DNA of 24,148 nt from Pseudomonadota bacterium (GTDB lineage Bacteria > Verrucomicrobiota > Verrucomicrobiia > Chthoniobacterales > UBA6821), in assembly GCA_009928265.1 (NCBI GenBank), contig RFPR01000011.1:1-24148 (forward strand), written 5' to 3'. Position 1 is the first letter of the stretch; each line of letters opens with the position of its first letter. Below are positions 9,901-18,566 of the stretch, in pieces. Position numbers and translations under genes: made by a program. Below the pieces are notes generated by a model, which saw nothing but the letters and a program-made list of their open reading frames with translations, ran no database searches and was not told the origin of the DNA.

Positions 9901-9940
9901 CCCGAGAACCGGGTTTCAAATCACCGTTGAGAAACTCAAC
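9901..9940 (-). repeat. Two adjacent short hairpins upstream of the RRM gene
   Basis: Positions 9901-9913 pair CCCG with CGGG around a 5-nt loop. Positions 9926-9940 pair GTTGAG with CTCAAC around a 3-nt loop. Both lie 45-85 nt before the start codon of the RNA-binding protein and could be part of its mRNA leader. Confidence 0.4.
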
Positions 9941-10148
9941 TGACAATTCACCACGCAACCAATCGTTAAATTCGAACGCAAACAACGTAGTGTAGTTCGT
10001 TCCTTCCGCAAGGCGAATTAGTCGCAAGACCCTTTCTACTCTGTTAGTGCAGGCTGAGAAATCGTTCGCGGAAGCGGCCATGACGGCGTATTGTATTGTG
10101 ATCATCCCACCGAAAAACCCCACTCCACGGCAGGCATTTCATGGCATT

Positions 10149-10168
10149 GCTGTCCGGATTCGGACAGC
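10149..10168. repeat. 8-bp perfect inverted repeat
   Basis: GCTGTCCG and CGGACAGC surround a GATT loop, 73 nt before the small protein gene. No T-run follows. It could be a leader hairpin or an operator. A second, bulged hairpin follows at 10189-10213. Confidence 0.55.
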
Positions 10169-10241
10169 CCGATGGGCGGATTTCACCTGGGAATCGCCGC
10201 AAAAAGCGATCCCGCATCCCGCTCTCTGAGCACTGACTACC

Positions 10242-10394
10242 ATGGCCAACATCAATTACGGATTCGAAAAACGCCGCAAGGAGATGGAGAAAAAGAAAAA
10301 GAAAGAGGAAAAGCTTAAGGCAAAAGCCGCCAAGAAATCCTCCGGATCCACGGACACATCTGAGGACAGCACGGAAACAACTCCTGTAGAGTAA
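10242..10394 (+). CDS. 50-residue Lys/Glu-rich small protein
   Basis: This short frame begins MANINYGFEKRRKEMEKKKK and continues with Lys/Glu/Ala-rich sequence. It ends in an acidic Ser/Thr/Glu tail (SGSTDTSEDSTETTPVE). The N-terminal pattern M-A-N-x-x-Y-x-F/Y-E-K-R followed by a run of lysines is one I recall from small uncharacterised proteins in many Proteobacteria, so the gene is probably real despite its size. The charge pattern predicts a helix with a basic face and a disordered acidic tail, which fits nucleic-acid or ribosome binding, but no function is known to me. There is no Shine-Dalgarno. It is divergent from the RRM gene and convergent with tRNA-Cys. Confidence 0.72.
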   Translation: MANINYGFEKRRKEMEKKKKKEEKLKAKAAKKSSGSTDTSEDSTETTPVE

Positions 10395-10399
10395 GACGT

Positions 10400-10441
10400 C
10401 GACACTATTCCCCTTGTCCAGAGAAACATCTGGGGGTGTCG
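10400..10441. other. Stem-loop between the small protein gene and tRNA-Cys
   Basis: CGACAC (10400-10405) pairs with GTGTCG (10436-10441), and an inner CCAGA/TCTGG stem caps it. It starts 6 nt after the stop of the 50-residue gene and is downstream of tRNA-Cys on the other strand. It could protect or end transcripts on both sides, but it lacks the T-tract of an intrinsic terminator. Confidence 0.35.
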
Positions 10442-10456
10442 TCTGAATGACCGCCG

Positions 10457-10481
10457 ATCCCGAAAGGATTTTAATCGGGAT
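10457..10481 (-). other. Hairpin directly 3' of tRNA-Cys
   Basis: Read on the minus strand, ATCCCGA and TCGGGAT pair around an 11-nt A/T-rich loop. The first base of the stem is the A of the encoded CCA. It may act in 3'-end processing of the tRNA. There is no T-run after it. Confidence 0.35.
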
Positions 10482-10555
10482 GGAGGCGGGGGACGGAATC
10501 GAACCGTCGCATGGGGCTTTTGCAGAGCCCGGCCTTACCACTTGGCTACCCCGCC
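10481..10555 (-). tRNA. tRNA-Cys (GCA anticodon), CCA encoded
   Basis: The acceptor stem is GGCGGGG with CCCCGCC and the discriminator is U, as expected for cysteine. The anticodon stem is GGGCT/AGCCC and its loop CTGCAAA gives GCA. The T arm is GACGG-TTCGATT-CCGTC. The 3' CCA is encoded (10483-10481), unlike in tRNA-Tyr at the start of the window. Confidence 0.96.
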
Positions 10556-10578
10556 GTTCACCACAGGTTAGTTATATA

Positions 10579-10607
10579 GCATACGCAGAAGCCCGCCGGT
10601 GACACAA
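10579..10607 (-). promoter_or_regulatory. Candidate promoter of tRNA-Cys
   Basis: On the minus strand TTGTGT (10607-10602) and TATGCT (10584-10579) are separated by 17 nt, a standard sigma70 spacing. The -10 end is 23 nt before the mature tRNA 5' end, leaving a short leader. Confidence 0.4.
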
Positions 10608-10634
10608 GGGGTGTTCTAACCGGTCCGCAAAGAC

Positions 10635-12743
10635 TCAATCTGCCCCCCTGAGGAGGTCGGAGTTCGCTTCCCTGAGTTGACGGAGACGGGCATGGGAAGG
10701 GAGTTCCAACATGGGATCCTGATGGAGGATCCGAGCGGCCTCTGCGGAGGCTACGGCAAGCAGATCCGCATCGCGGTGGAGGTCGGCGAGCCGGAGCGGG
10801 GGAAGGCCGCTCTGCTCGGTCCCGAGGATGTCGCCCGCACCGCGCAGGCGCAGGTCCTCCTCGGCGATGACGAAACCATCATTGCTTCGCTCCAAGATCC
10901 GCAGGCGTTCCAGGGCCACGGGGCTGCCGCTTCCCTCCAGCAGCACGCAGGTCGAGGCATGCTCTCCGCGGCCGATGCGTCCGCGGAGTTGGTGAAGTTG
11001 AGCGAGGCCGAAGCGCTCCGCGTTCTCGACGAGGAGCAGGGTGGCGTTGGGGACGTCTACGCCAACCTCGATCACCGAGGTAGTCACAAGCACACGGATT
11101 TTCCTGGATCGGAACGCTTCCATGACGGACTCCTTCTCGGCGGCTTTCATTTTCCCATGGAGCAGAGCGCAGGGAATCGGCGAGAGACGTTCCTTCCATA
11201 TTGCGATTTCCTCTTCGGCGGCTTTGGCGGAGAGTTTCTCGGACTGCTCTACTAGAGGGTAGACCACGTAGGCCTGCCGTCCTTTCTCCAAGCGCTCACG
11301 CATGTAGGTGATGATCTCCGGAAGTTTCTCCAGGCCACGTGCGGCCGTGCGTAGGACGCCGCGTCCGGGAGGGCGCTCGTCGAGAATCGAGAAATCAAGA
11401 TCTCCGTAGAGGGTCTGGGCTAGGGTGCGCGGGATCGGCGTCGCGGTCATCACGAGCACATCCGGAGCCGATGGCAGCGTCGTAAGGCGGGCGCGCTGGA
11501 GGACACCGAACTTGTGCTGCTCGTCGATAACGACCAACCCGGCTCCCTCGAGGATCGAGTCGTCATGGAGGAGGGCATGGGTGCCGATTACGGCTCCCAC
11601 ACGATCGCCCCGGGATGCCGATGATTTCCTAATTGAGGAGGTGACGAGCGTGACCGGGATCCCGAGCGGCGCGAACCACGACTCGAATGTGCGGAAATGC
11701 TGCTCAGCCAGAATCTGAGTCGGGGCCATCAGGACGGCTCGATGTCCGGCTTCCAGTGACAGCAGCATCGAGGCGGCCGCGACCAGGGTCTTTCCCGAAC
11801 CGACATCACCCTGCAGCAGGCGATGCATCCGGTGGGAACGCTCCATGTCGGCCCGGATCGCTGCGATGGCGCGCGTCTGAGCTGCGGTGGGGGTGAAGGG
11901 GAGGGCATTGAGGCAATGACCTAGCAGGGCTCCAGTGACTTTCTTGGGCGAGCCTCGGGGACGTAGCACCGCCTGCCTGCGGATCGTCACGAGGGTCTGG
12001 ATGCCTAGCAACTCGCGCAGCGCGAGTTCGCGGCGGGCGGGTTCGATCTCTTCCGGCTCGACGGGAAAGTGGATGGAGCGAAGGGCCTTTCCCCAGTCGA
12101 CCTTGCGTTTTGCCAGGGGATCGCTCCATGAGGCCCAGCCGCATTCCGCAAGGGCGCGGTGGATGATGCCACGGATCACCCGGACGCTGATTCCATCACC
12201 CGCCGGATGAACCGGAACGACCCGATCAAGATGGATGCTCTCCCGGTCCTCCTCGGTGACGATCTCGAATTCCGGATGCTCCATACAGAGACGCTTTCCC
12301 CGGAGGCGGACCCTGCCGTGAACGATGAGGCGTGATCCGGTCAGGACAGACTTCTGGACGTGGAAGAGATTGAACCAGCGCAGGGTGATGACGGGGGAGA
12401 GAGGCGAATCGGTAGCCTCCTGAAACTGCGCCTCAAAGCTCCGCATCCGTCCAAAGCGACGAAAGACCGTCTTTCCCACAATACCACTGAGGCAGTAGGT
12501 CTGCTCCCCCTCCGCGTCCGGAAAATGATCGAATCGCCTGCGGTCCTCGTGTCGCCGAGGATAATGCTCCAGCAGGTCGCGCAGGGTCGTGATGCCCAGC
12601 TTTTCGAGGGCGGTCAGCTGGGGACGGCGGATCCAGCCGAGCCGTGCGAGCGGGAGTTCGGGATCGTGGGGAGGCGTTGCGGGGAGGGGCTTTGCCTTGG
12701 ATCGACGAGCGGCAGGTTTCGCGCCCGGGGTTTCCGGAGTCAT
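10635..12743 (-). CDS. recG: ATP-dependent DNA helicase RecG
   Basis: RecG is a branched-DNA translocase that reverses stalled forks and processes Holliday junctions. The 702-residue product has an N-terminal wedge (OB-fold) domain, residues about 30-240. The helicase core follows: Walker A GDVGSGKT (312-319), the RecG-type DEQH box (407-410), MTATPIPRTLAQTLYGDLD, and motif VI in QLHQLRGRIGRG. I chose the ATG at 12743 because it shares its A with the recJ stop (TGATG), a standard coupling arrangement. A longer frame reaching 12845 would only add sequence antisense in character and overlapping recJ. The first 30 residues are basic and Pro/Ala-rich. RecG and RecJ act in related repair routes, so the pairing is sensible. 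Confidence 0.96.
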   Translation of the reverse strand: MTPETPGAKPAARRSKAKPLPATPPHDPELPLARLGWIRRPQLTALEKLGITTLRDLLEHYPRRHEDRRRFDHFPDAEGEQTYCLSGIVGKTVFRRFGRMRSFEAQFQEATDSPLSPVITLRWFNLFHVQKSVLTGSRLIVHGRVRLRGKRLCMEHPEFEIVTEEDRESIHLDRVVPVHPAGDGISVRVIRGIIHRALAECGWASWSDPLAKRKVDWGKALRSIHFPVEPEEIEPARRELALRELLGIQTLVTIRRQAVLRPRGSPKKVTGALLGHCLNALPFTPTAAQTRAIAAIRADMERSHRMHRLLQGDVGSGKTLVAAASMLLSLEAGHRAVLMAPTQILAEQHFRTFESWFAPLGIPVTLVTSSIRKSSASRGDRVGAVIGTHALLHDDSILEGAGLVVIDEQHKFGVLQRARLTTLPSAPDVLVMTATPIPRTLAQTLYGDLDFSILDERPPGRGVLRTAARGLEKLPEIITYMRERLEKGRQAYVVYPLVEQSEKLSAKAAEEEIAIWKERLSPIPCALLHGKMKAAEKESVMEAFRSRKIRVLVTTSVIEVGVDVPNATLLLVENAERFGLAQLHQLRGRIGRGEHASTCVLLEGSGSPVALERLRILERSNDGFVIAEEDLRLRGAGDILGTEQSGLPPLRLADLHRDADLLAVASAEAARILHQDPMLELPSHARLRQLREANSDLLRGAD

Positions 12744-14446
12744 CACGCCGCATTCGCCACGCAGCTGCGTACGGCGACGATCTGGATCTGGGCCTCGTCT
12801 CGGCCCTGCCAGGTGTTGCGGTTCACCGAGTAGGCAACATCCCAAGGGGGGCGGGGGAGTTCGTCGAGCGCCCCGTTGAACCAGATCGCCTGCCTACGCC
12901 CTCCGGCGCTGCGGAGATCGAGCCGCAGATGTTTTTCCTTCAGGACCTTGGGTGCGGTGAGTGGGGTGACCCCGCGTGAAAAGAGAATCGGCTGGGCGTT
13001 TGCTGTGCCGAAGGGGGCGAGTTGCTCCTGTGTTTCCAGCCATGCCTCGTCGGCAAGGCCGAGATCGAGCTCCGCATCGAGCCGAAGTCTGGGAATCAGG
13101 TCCTCATCGCTGAGGAGTTCCCGGGCGGCACGCTCGAAATGTTCGCGAAGGTCGTCGAGCCGTGATTCCTGCAGGCTCAGCCCTGCGGCCATGTCGTGAC
13201 CTCCGAAGGCGTCGAGCAGTCCCGAGCAGCGGCCGAGCGCCTCAACGAGCGGAAGTCCTTCGATACTCCGTCCGCTTCCCTTGCCGGTTCCCGAGTCATC
13301 GAATCCAATGATGAGCGTCGGCCGATGCCAGCGCCGGGAAATGCGTGAAGCCACGATCCCGACCACGCCCTGATGCCAGTCACGGCGTCCCGCAACGATT
13401 GTCGCGTGGCGGGCCGGATCGAAGTGGGCCTCAACCCATTCCTCGGCTTGCAGGGTGACTTCTCGTTCCACCGCCTGTCGCTCGCGATTCTGGAGATCGA
13501 GCCGGGCTGCGATCCGAAATGCCTCGTCCATGTCGTCTGTGAGGAGGAGGGAGAGGGCCTCCGCGGCGCTGGCAAGGCGTCCCGCGGCATTGATCCTTGG
13601 TCCCAGCTTGAACCCCACGTCGGACGGATCGAATGGCGCGGTGGCGCCCGAAACATGCAGGAGGGCTTGGAGCCCCGGCCAGCGGGAATGCTCCAGACGA
13701 CGGAGGCCGGCCTTCACGAAGATTCGGTTCTCTCCGATGAGGGGAACGATGTCGGCGACGGTTCCGACGGCGACGAGATCGAGGTAATCGCGGAGATCGA
13801 GTCCCGGAACGGGTCGGCTTTTCTGCAGGGCGTGGCAGAGTTTGAAGGCGATCCCTGCGCTACAGAGGTAATGGAACCCTGCGCCGAACTTCGGATTCAC
13901 CAGCGCGTCGCAGAGATCCGCAACGTTTTCCGCGTCCGGTTCGTGATGATCGAGGACAACCAGATCGCATCCAGCTTCGCGGAGTTGCAACGCCTCCGCC
14001 CGGGAATTCGTCCCGCAGTCGACGGCCACGACGAGCTCGGGTCGTGATTCAGCGAGGCAACGGCTCACGCCGGCCTCGCTCAATCCGTAACCTTCGGCGG
14101 CCCGCTCGGGGATGAAGCATTCGGCCCTGGCCCCGGCGGCGCGCAGGTAACGGGTGAGAATGGTCACCGAGGTGACGCCGTCCACGTCGTAATCGCCGTA
14201 GAGGGTAATCCGCTCACCGGAAGCGATCGCGGCGAGGATCCGCTCGGCGGCCCGTGTGATACCGGGAATTTCCTCCGGAGATCTCAGGGAGGCGAGCTTG
14301 GGATCGAGGAATAGAGCCGCCTCTTCAGCGGTGGAGAGTCCCCTCGCGGTAAGCAGAGCCGCGACAATTCCGGTGATGCCAAGTTCCCTCGCAAGCAGGG
14401 ATGCGGTCCCGTCAGGGTGGGAAGGGAACATCCAGCGACGCAGCAT
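12743..14446 (-). CDS. recJ: Single-stranded-DNA-specific exonuclease RecJ
   Basis: RecJ is a 5'-3' single-strand exonuclease of the DHH phosphoesterase family, used in RecF-pathway recombination and in base-excision and mismatch repair. The 567 residues show YGDYDVDGVTS (metal-binding Asp cluster, residues 83-93), AVDCGTNS (141-148) and LDHHEPD (165-171, the DHH signature). PRINAAGRLASAAEAL follows, then the DHHA1 part with GSGRSIEGLPLVEAL and FGGHDMAAGLSL. A C-terminal OB-like domain completes it (LRLDLRSAGGRRQAIWFNG). The length matches the family. It starts 68 nt after the decarboxylase gene, and recG follows with a one-base stop/start overlap. Confidence 0.96.
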   Translation of the reverse strand: MLRRWMFPSHPDGTASLLARELGITGIVAALLTARGLSTAEEAALFLDPKLASLRSPEEIPGITRAAERILAAIASGERITLYGDYDVDGVTSVTILTRYLRAAGARAECFIPERAAEGYGLSEAGVSRCLAESRPELVVAVDCGTNSRAEALQLREAGCDLVVLDHHEPDAENVADLCDALVNPKFGAGFHYLCSAGIAFKLCHALQKSRPVPGLDLRDYLDLVAVGTVADIVPLIGENRIFVKAGLRRLEHSRWPGLQALLHVSGATAPFDPSDVGFKLGPRINAAGRLASAAEALSLLLTDDMDEAFRIAARLDLQNRERQAVEREVTLQAEEWVEAHFDPARHATIVAGRRDWHQGVVGIVASRISRRWHRPTLIIGFDDSGTGKGSGRSIEGLPLVEALGRCSGLLDAFGGHDMAAGLSLQESRLDDLREHFERAARELLSDEDLIPRLRLDAELDLGLADEAWLETQEQLAPFGTANAQPILFSRGVTPLTAPKVLKEKHLRLDLRSAGGRRQAIWFNGALDELPRPPWDVAYSVNRNTWQGRDEAQIQIVAVRSCVANAA

Positions 14447-14465
14447 TCCTGAGCCTAGCTTCCGG

Positions 14466-14492
14466 ATTATGATTTCTCAACCGGATTGCCAA
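14466..14492 (-). promoter_or_regulatory. Weak candidate promoter before recJ
   Basis: On the minus strand TTGGCA (14492-14487) and CATAAT (14471-14466) each match the sigma70 consensus well, but the 15-nt spacing is short. It would let recJ and recG be expressed apart from the upstream genes. Confidence 0.2.
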
Positions 14493-14514
14493 TAGCCGTC
14501 ACAATGACTGTGGA

Positions 14515-16224
14515 TCAAGCGATCGGAGGCTCGAGTTGGTATTCCTTGGCGAGGAGTTCAGGCGGTAGGGGAGCTAAGAGCGGTTCGCCCATGTCCACCT
14601 CGATGTAGGCGGCCTTGTCATCCCGGCGTGCCCGATCCAGTGCTTCCTCTAGTTCGCCGTTGGTCCGGACAATCGTTGTAAACCAGCCGTCGCAACCCAT
14701 CGCAGCCGGGAGATCGGCATAGCGCCAGCGCGCGATCTTGTTGTAGTCCCGGGAGGCATTGCCCTCCAAGAACTCCTCAATGCCGAAGAGGCGGTTGTTG
14801 GCCACGAGGATGATCGGTTTCGCCCCGTATTTGCCCATGACGCCGATTTCCGTGGCAGTCAGCTGGTGGGATCCATCACCGGTGACCAGGATCACGCGGC
14901 GGTCGGGTGCCGCCAGGCAGACTCCCAGCGTTGCTGGGGTCGCCCAACCGATCGATCCCCAGAGTGATTGGTTCAGGTAGCGTGCATCCTCGGGGAGAAG
15001 GATCGAGGAGAGTTGGAGCGATGAGGTGCCGGTCTCGGCGACGAGCAGATCTCTATCCTTCAGGAATGACTGGATGCGTGTCCGGAGCGAGGGAAAGGTG
15101 ATGTGTTCTTCCGGGGTTCCGGCACCCGGAGCCGGGACGGGAAGGGGTGGTTTTTCCACACACGTCACGACGATCGTCTCCGCAAGCAGGCCCTCGAGCA
15201 CGTCGCCGATCCAGACCGGAGAGAAGGAGCGGGTGTAGGACTGGATCTCCGTCCCGTTCTCGCCCAGCACGATTTGGGTCGGTTGGACCGAGATGAATTT
15301 TTCCCGGCTGACATGGGAACTGGAGAACCCCGTGGAAAGGTCGTCGAAGAGCAGACCACCAAGATCGAGGATCAGGTCGGCTCCCTCGACATAGGCGCGC
15401 ACCTTGGGATTGGAAAACTCCCCGCGGTAGCTCCCCATGTATGCAGGATGGCGCTCTCCGAGGACGGACTTGTCCATGACACCGGTGGCGAAGGGGATGC
15501 CGGTCTTTTGCAGTAGGCGGTTGACTAGATCCTCCATCCCGTAGCGTGCCAGCGTGAAGGTCGGAAGGATCACGGGTCGGCGAGCCTTCGCCAAACGGTC
15601 GAGGATCAGTCGCAAGGCGGCTTTCAGTTCGCCGGGTTCGCTTTGCGGAGGCCTCCATGTCCGAAGCGAATACGGTTCAGGAATTGTGCCCAGTACCGGC
15701 ATTCGGGCGTAATCCTCGGGAAAGAGCAGGTAGGCGGGTCGGCGTTCGCGCAGGGCGGTGTCGATGACGCGCTCCAGTTCCGCGACGGCATTCCCTGGGT
15801 CGAGCACCGCGTGGGCGCAGGAGGCAGCTGCCATGATGGGAGTAAAATGGTCGTAGCGGCCGTCGCCCAGAGAGTGGTGCATCACCCGCCGGGCACGCAT
15901 GATCCTACTGCTCGGCGCACCGACGAGGTGGAAGACTGGAAGGCGCTCCGCCATACAGCCCATCTGGCCGTTGAGTGCGCTGAGTTCTCCGACCCCAAAG
16001 GTGGTCGTGATCATCCCCGCACCATGAACGCGTGCGTAACCGTCGGCGCTGTAGGCAGCGTTGAGTTCGTTACTCGAAAGGATCCACTCCAAATTGGGGT
16101 GGTCCTCGATCGCGTCGTTGATGGGGAAGGAGAAATCTCCCGGTAATCCGAAGACATGCCCGATTCCTAGGGCGGCGATCCTAGCCACGGCATACTCGGC
16201 GACCGTGGGATTCGTGGCGCTCAT
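14515..16224 (-). CDS. Thiamine-diphosphate-dependent 2-oxoacid decarboxylase (pyruvate/indolepyruvate decarboxylase family)
   Basis: This 569-residue enzyme belongs to the family that converts pyruvate or aromatic 2-oxoacids non-oxidatively to aldehydes. Catalytic residues known from Zymomonas PDC have counterparts: Asp30 in LPGDFSF, Glu53 in SSNELNAAYSADGYAR, the His116-His117 pair in VMHHSLGDG, and Glu483 in FGIEEFLEG. The thiamine-diphosphate motif runs from GDG (449-451) to NN (476-477). The family hallmark TTFGVGELSALNG is present. The double His and the GDF motif separate it from acetolactate synthase and oxalyl-CoA decarboxylase. Whether it prefers pyruvate, phenylpyruvate or indolepyruvate cannot be decided here, and no alcohol dehydrogenase is adjacent. 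It starts 2 nt after the UbiB-family gene stop, so translation is probably coupled. Confidence 0.9.
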   Translation of the reverse strand: MSATNPTVAEYAVARIAALGIGHVFGLPGDFSFPINDAIEDHPNLEWILSSNELNAAYSADGYARVHGAGMITTTFGVGELSALNGQMGCMAERLPVFHLVGAPSSRIMRARRVMHHSLGDGRYDHFTPIMAAASCAHAVLDPGNAVAELERVIDTALRERRPAYLLFPEDYARMPVLGTIPEPYSLRTWRPPQSEPGELKAALRLILDRLAKARRPVILPTFTLARYGMEDLVNRLLQKTGIPFATGVMDKSVLGERHPAYMGSYRGEFSNPKVRAYVEGADLILDLGGLLFDDLSTGFSSSHVSREKFISVQPTQIVLGENGTEIQSYTRSFSPVWIGDVLEGLLAETIVVTCVEKPPLPVPAPGAGTPEEHITFPSLRTRIQSFLKDRDLLVAETGTSSLQLSSILLPEDARYLNQSLWGSIGWATPATLGVCLAAPDRRVILVTGDGSHQLTATEIGVMGKYGAKPIILVANNRLFGIEEFLEGNASRDYNKIARWRYADLPAAMGCDGWFTTIVRTNGELEEALDRARRDDKAAYIEVDMGEPLLAPLPPELLAKEYQLEPPIA

Positions 16225-16226
16225 GA

Positions 16227-17927
16227 CTAAAGTCCCCCGTGCTTCCAGATCGACATGACCAGGCGGAAGGTCATGAGGGCACCGCAGATCAGCCCGACGA
16301 GGCCCAGGATCGGGATGTCCCAGATCCTGGGAGGAATACGGGAATGAATGATGATCGAGGAGCAGATCAGGACGGAGGCCGCGAGGATGGAGTTGGCCAG
16401 CCTGTTCGCCACGGAATCGACCGTGGTGCGGATCGGTTCAAATCCCTTGGGATCGATCTTATGCTCGATGGGAATGCTGACTTCCCCCCTGCGGAGGCGG
16501 ATCCAGAATCGATGGAAATCATCGGGAAGGACCTCGAGGAATCCGACCGACTCGGTGGCCAGTCTCTTGAGGATATCCGCGATGTGGCCAGGGGTGTAAC
16601 GGCTCAGGATGATTTTCTCGGCGTAGGGTCGGCCGATTTCGACAAAGTTCAGACTAGGATTGAGTTCTAGTCCGACCGCCTCGATCTGGGTGAGTGCCTT
16701 GATTCCGAGGTAAAAGGCACCCTTCATGCGGAGGTGGTGTGTCTGGAGAAGTTCCAGAAGGGCGTTGAAGACCACGGTGAGGCGGACTTTGGAGATCGAT
16801 TCCCCCAAATGACGAGTACTGAAGCTCTCAATGCCGCGGAGCATCGCGTCGGGATCGCCAACGCTTCCCTCCTCGGACATCTCGAGTAAGGAGTTCATGA
16901 CCTGCCGGTGATCACGCGTAGAGAGTCCCGCCAAAAGGTTGGCGATACTGGCCCTGAATGACGTGGAAAGCTCCCCCATCATCCCGAAATCATAGAGCCC
17001 CAGGACACCGCCAGGGAGGAGGGTCATATTGCCGGGGTGGGGATCCCCATGGAAGAAACCGTGAACCAAAACCTGCTCAAAGATTAGGACCGAGATTCTC
17101 TCGGAGAGGGCTGAGGGATCGACGCCTTCGGTCTTCATGGTCTCCACGTCGTTCACCGCATGCCCGGAGATGAACTCCATGGTGAGCACCCTGCTCTTGC
17201 TCAGGTCCGGAAAGAGACGCGGAACTTTGAGCCCGGGATTGCCTTGAAATTGACGGGCGAATCGGACGGAGTTCTCGGCCTCGTGGGTGAAGTCGAGTTC
17301 GCGGGAAAGCGAGGCCGCAAATTCGCGGACCGTCGCCACCGGATTGAGAGCGGCCAACGCGGGGACGCAGGCATCCGTGAAGCGCGCCAGATCCATCAGG
17401 ATGACCAGATCTTGCTCGATCATGGGGCGGATGTCCGGCCGCTGGATCTTGACGGCCACGGTCTCTCCCTGTCGTGTCACGGCCCTGTGCACCTGGGCGA
17501 TGGAGGCCCCCGCGATAGGCTTGCCATCGAACTCTGCGAAGGCCTCTTCCGCAGGGATGCCGATCTCCTCGAGGAAGATCCGCTTGGCTAGTTCCCCGTC
17601 AAAGGGTGGTACCTCATCCTGGAGTTGGCGAAGTTCGGCGTAGTACTCCGAGGGGATCAGGTCGCGACGCGAACTCAGGATCTGGCCAAATTTGATGAAG
17701 GTCGGCCCGAGTTCCTCCAGCGCGAGGCGGAGTCGTTCCTGGGGAGGCTTGGACAGGATTCCCGTCTCGTGCTTCTGGAGTTGGGTCTTTTCCAGACCCA
17801 ACACCTGCTGGAGGGCGACGAGTTTGAGGACATCTGCAAAGCCGTACTTGAACAGGATCCCGATGATCGCGTGGTAGCGTGGCAGGCTTTTGGCAAAGCC
17901 AACCGTGGACTGGATCTCCGGGATCAC
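16227..17927 (-). CDS. ABC1/UbiB (AarF) family atypical kinase
   Basis: UbiB-type proteins are membrane-linked atypical kinases or ATPases needed for ubiquinone or related isoprenoid-quinone synthesis. The 566 residues carry the defining KxGQ motif (FIKFGQILSSRRDL, residues 78-90) and the alanine-type nucleotide loop GASIAQVHRA (140-149). Further motifs are VAVKIQRP (Lys160), LSRELDFTHEAEN, HGFFHGDPHPGN (metal-binding His/Asp/Asn) and LYDFGMMGE (DFG). Two hydrophobic segments at the C-terminus (ILAASVLICSSIIIHS and GLVGLICGALMTFRLVM) are the usual membrane anchor. It starts with GTG, 24 nt after the cyclophilin gene. Family names ubiB and aarF are both used; no quinone-synthesis gene is nearby to settle the role. 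Confidence 0.92.
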   Translation of the reverse strand: MIPEIQSTVGFAKSLPRYHAIIGILFKYGFADVLKLVALQQVLGLEKTQLQKHETGILSKPPQERLRLALEELGPTFIKFGQILSSRRDLIPSEYYAELRQLQDEVPPFDGELAKRIFLEEIGIPAEEAFAEFDGKPIAGASIAQVHRAVTRQGETVAVKIQRPDIRPMIEQDLVILMDLARFTDACVPALAALNPVATVREFAASLSRELDFTHEAENSVRFARQFQGNPGLKVPRLFPDLSKSRVLTMEFISGHAVNDVETMKTEGVDPSALSERISVLIFEQVLVHGFFHGDPHPGNMTLLPGGVLGLYDFGMMGELSTSFRASIANLLAGLSTRDHRQVMNSLLEMSEEGSVGDPDAMLRGIESFSTRHLGESISKVRLTVVFNALLELLQTHHLRMKGAFYLGIKALTQIEAVGLELNPSLNFVEIGRPYAEKIILSRYTPGHIADILKRLATESVGFLEVLPDDFHRFWIRLRRGEVSIPIEHKIDPKGFEPIRTTVDSVANRLANSILAASVLICSSIIIHSRIPPRIWDIPILGLVGLICGALMTFRLVMSIWKHGGL

Positions 17928-17951
17928 TGTTCTGAAGGCGACAGGTCGCCC

Positions 17952-18539
<588 letters not shown>

Positions 18540-18566
18540 GAGGCCGCTATTGGGTAGCAGGGAGGC

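Larger units (their letters stand above)
9856..10241. other. 386-nt gene-free, hairpin-rich gap
   Basis: This is the only stretch longer than 300 nt without a recognised gene. It separates the divergent RRM gene and the 50-residue protein gene. It contains at least four short inverted repeats: CCCG/CGGG at 9901-9913, GTTGAG/CTCAAC at 9926-9940, GCTGTCCG/CGGACAGC at 10149-10168, and a bulged GGGAATCGC/GCGATCCC at 10189-10213. AT content is higher than in the flanking genes. Short open frames on both strands show no recognisable domain. It may hold long leaders for both genes or a small RNA. I cannot match it to a known RNA family. Confidence 0.5.

Noticed and set aside
9890..10123. 77-codon minus-strand frame in the gap upstream of the RRM gene
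   Set aside because: No recognisable family and it crosses a hairpin; composition does not look clearly coding. I cannot exclude a leader peptide.
12744..12845. 34-residue N-terminal extension of RecG
   Set aside because: It overlaps the recJ coding end, is Cys/Gly/Arg-rich with no family match, and the ATG at 12743 has the TGATG coupling arrangement.
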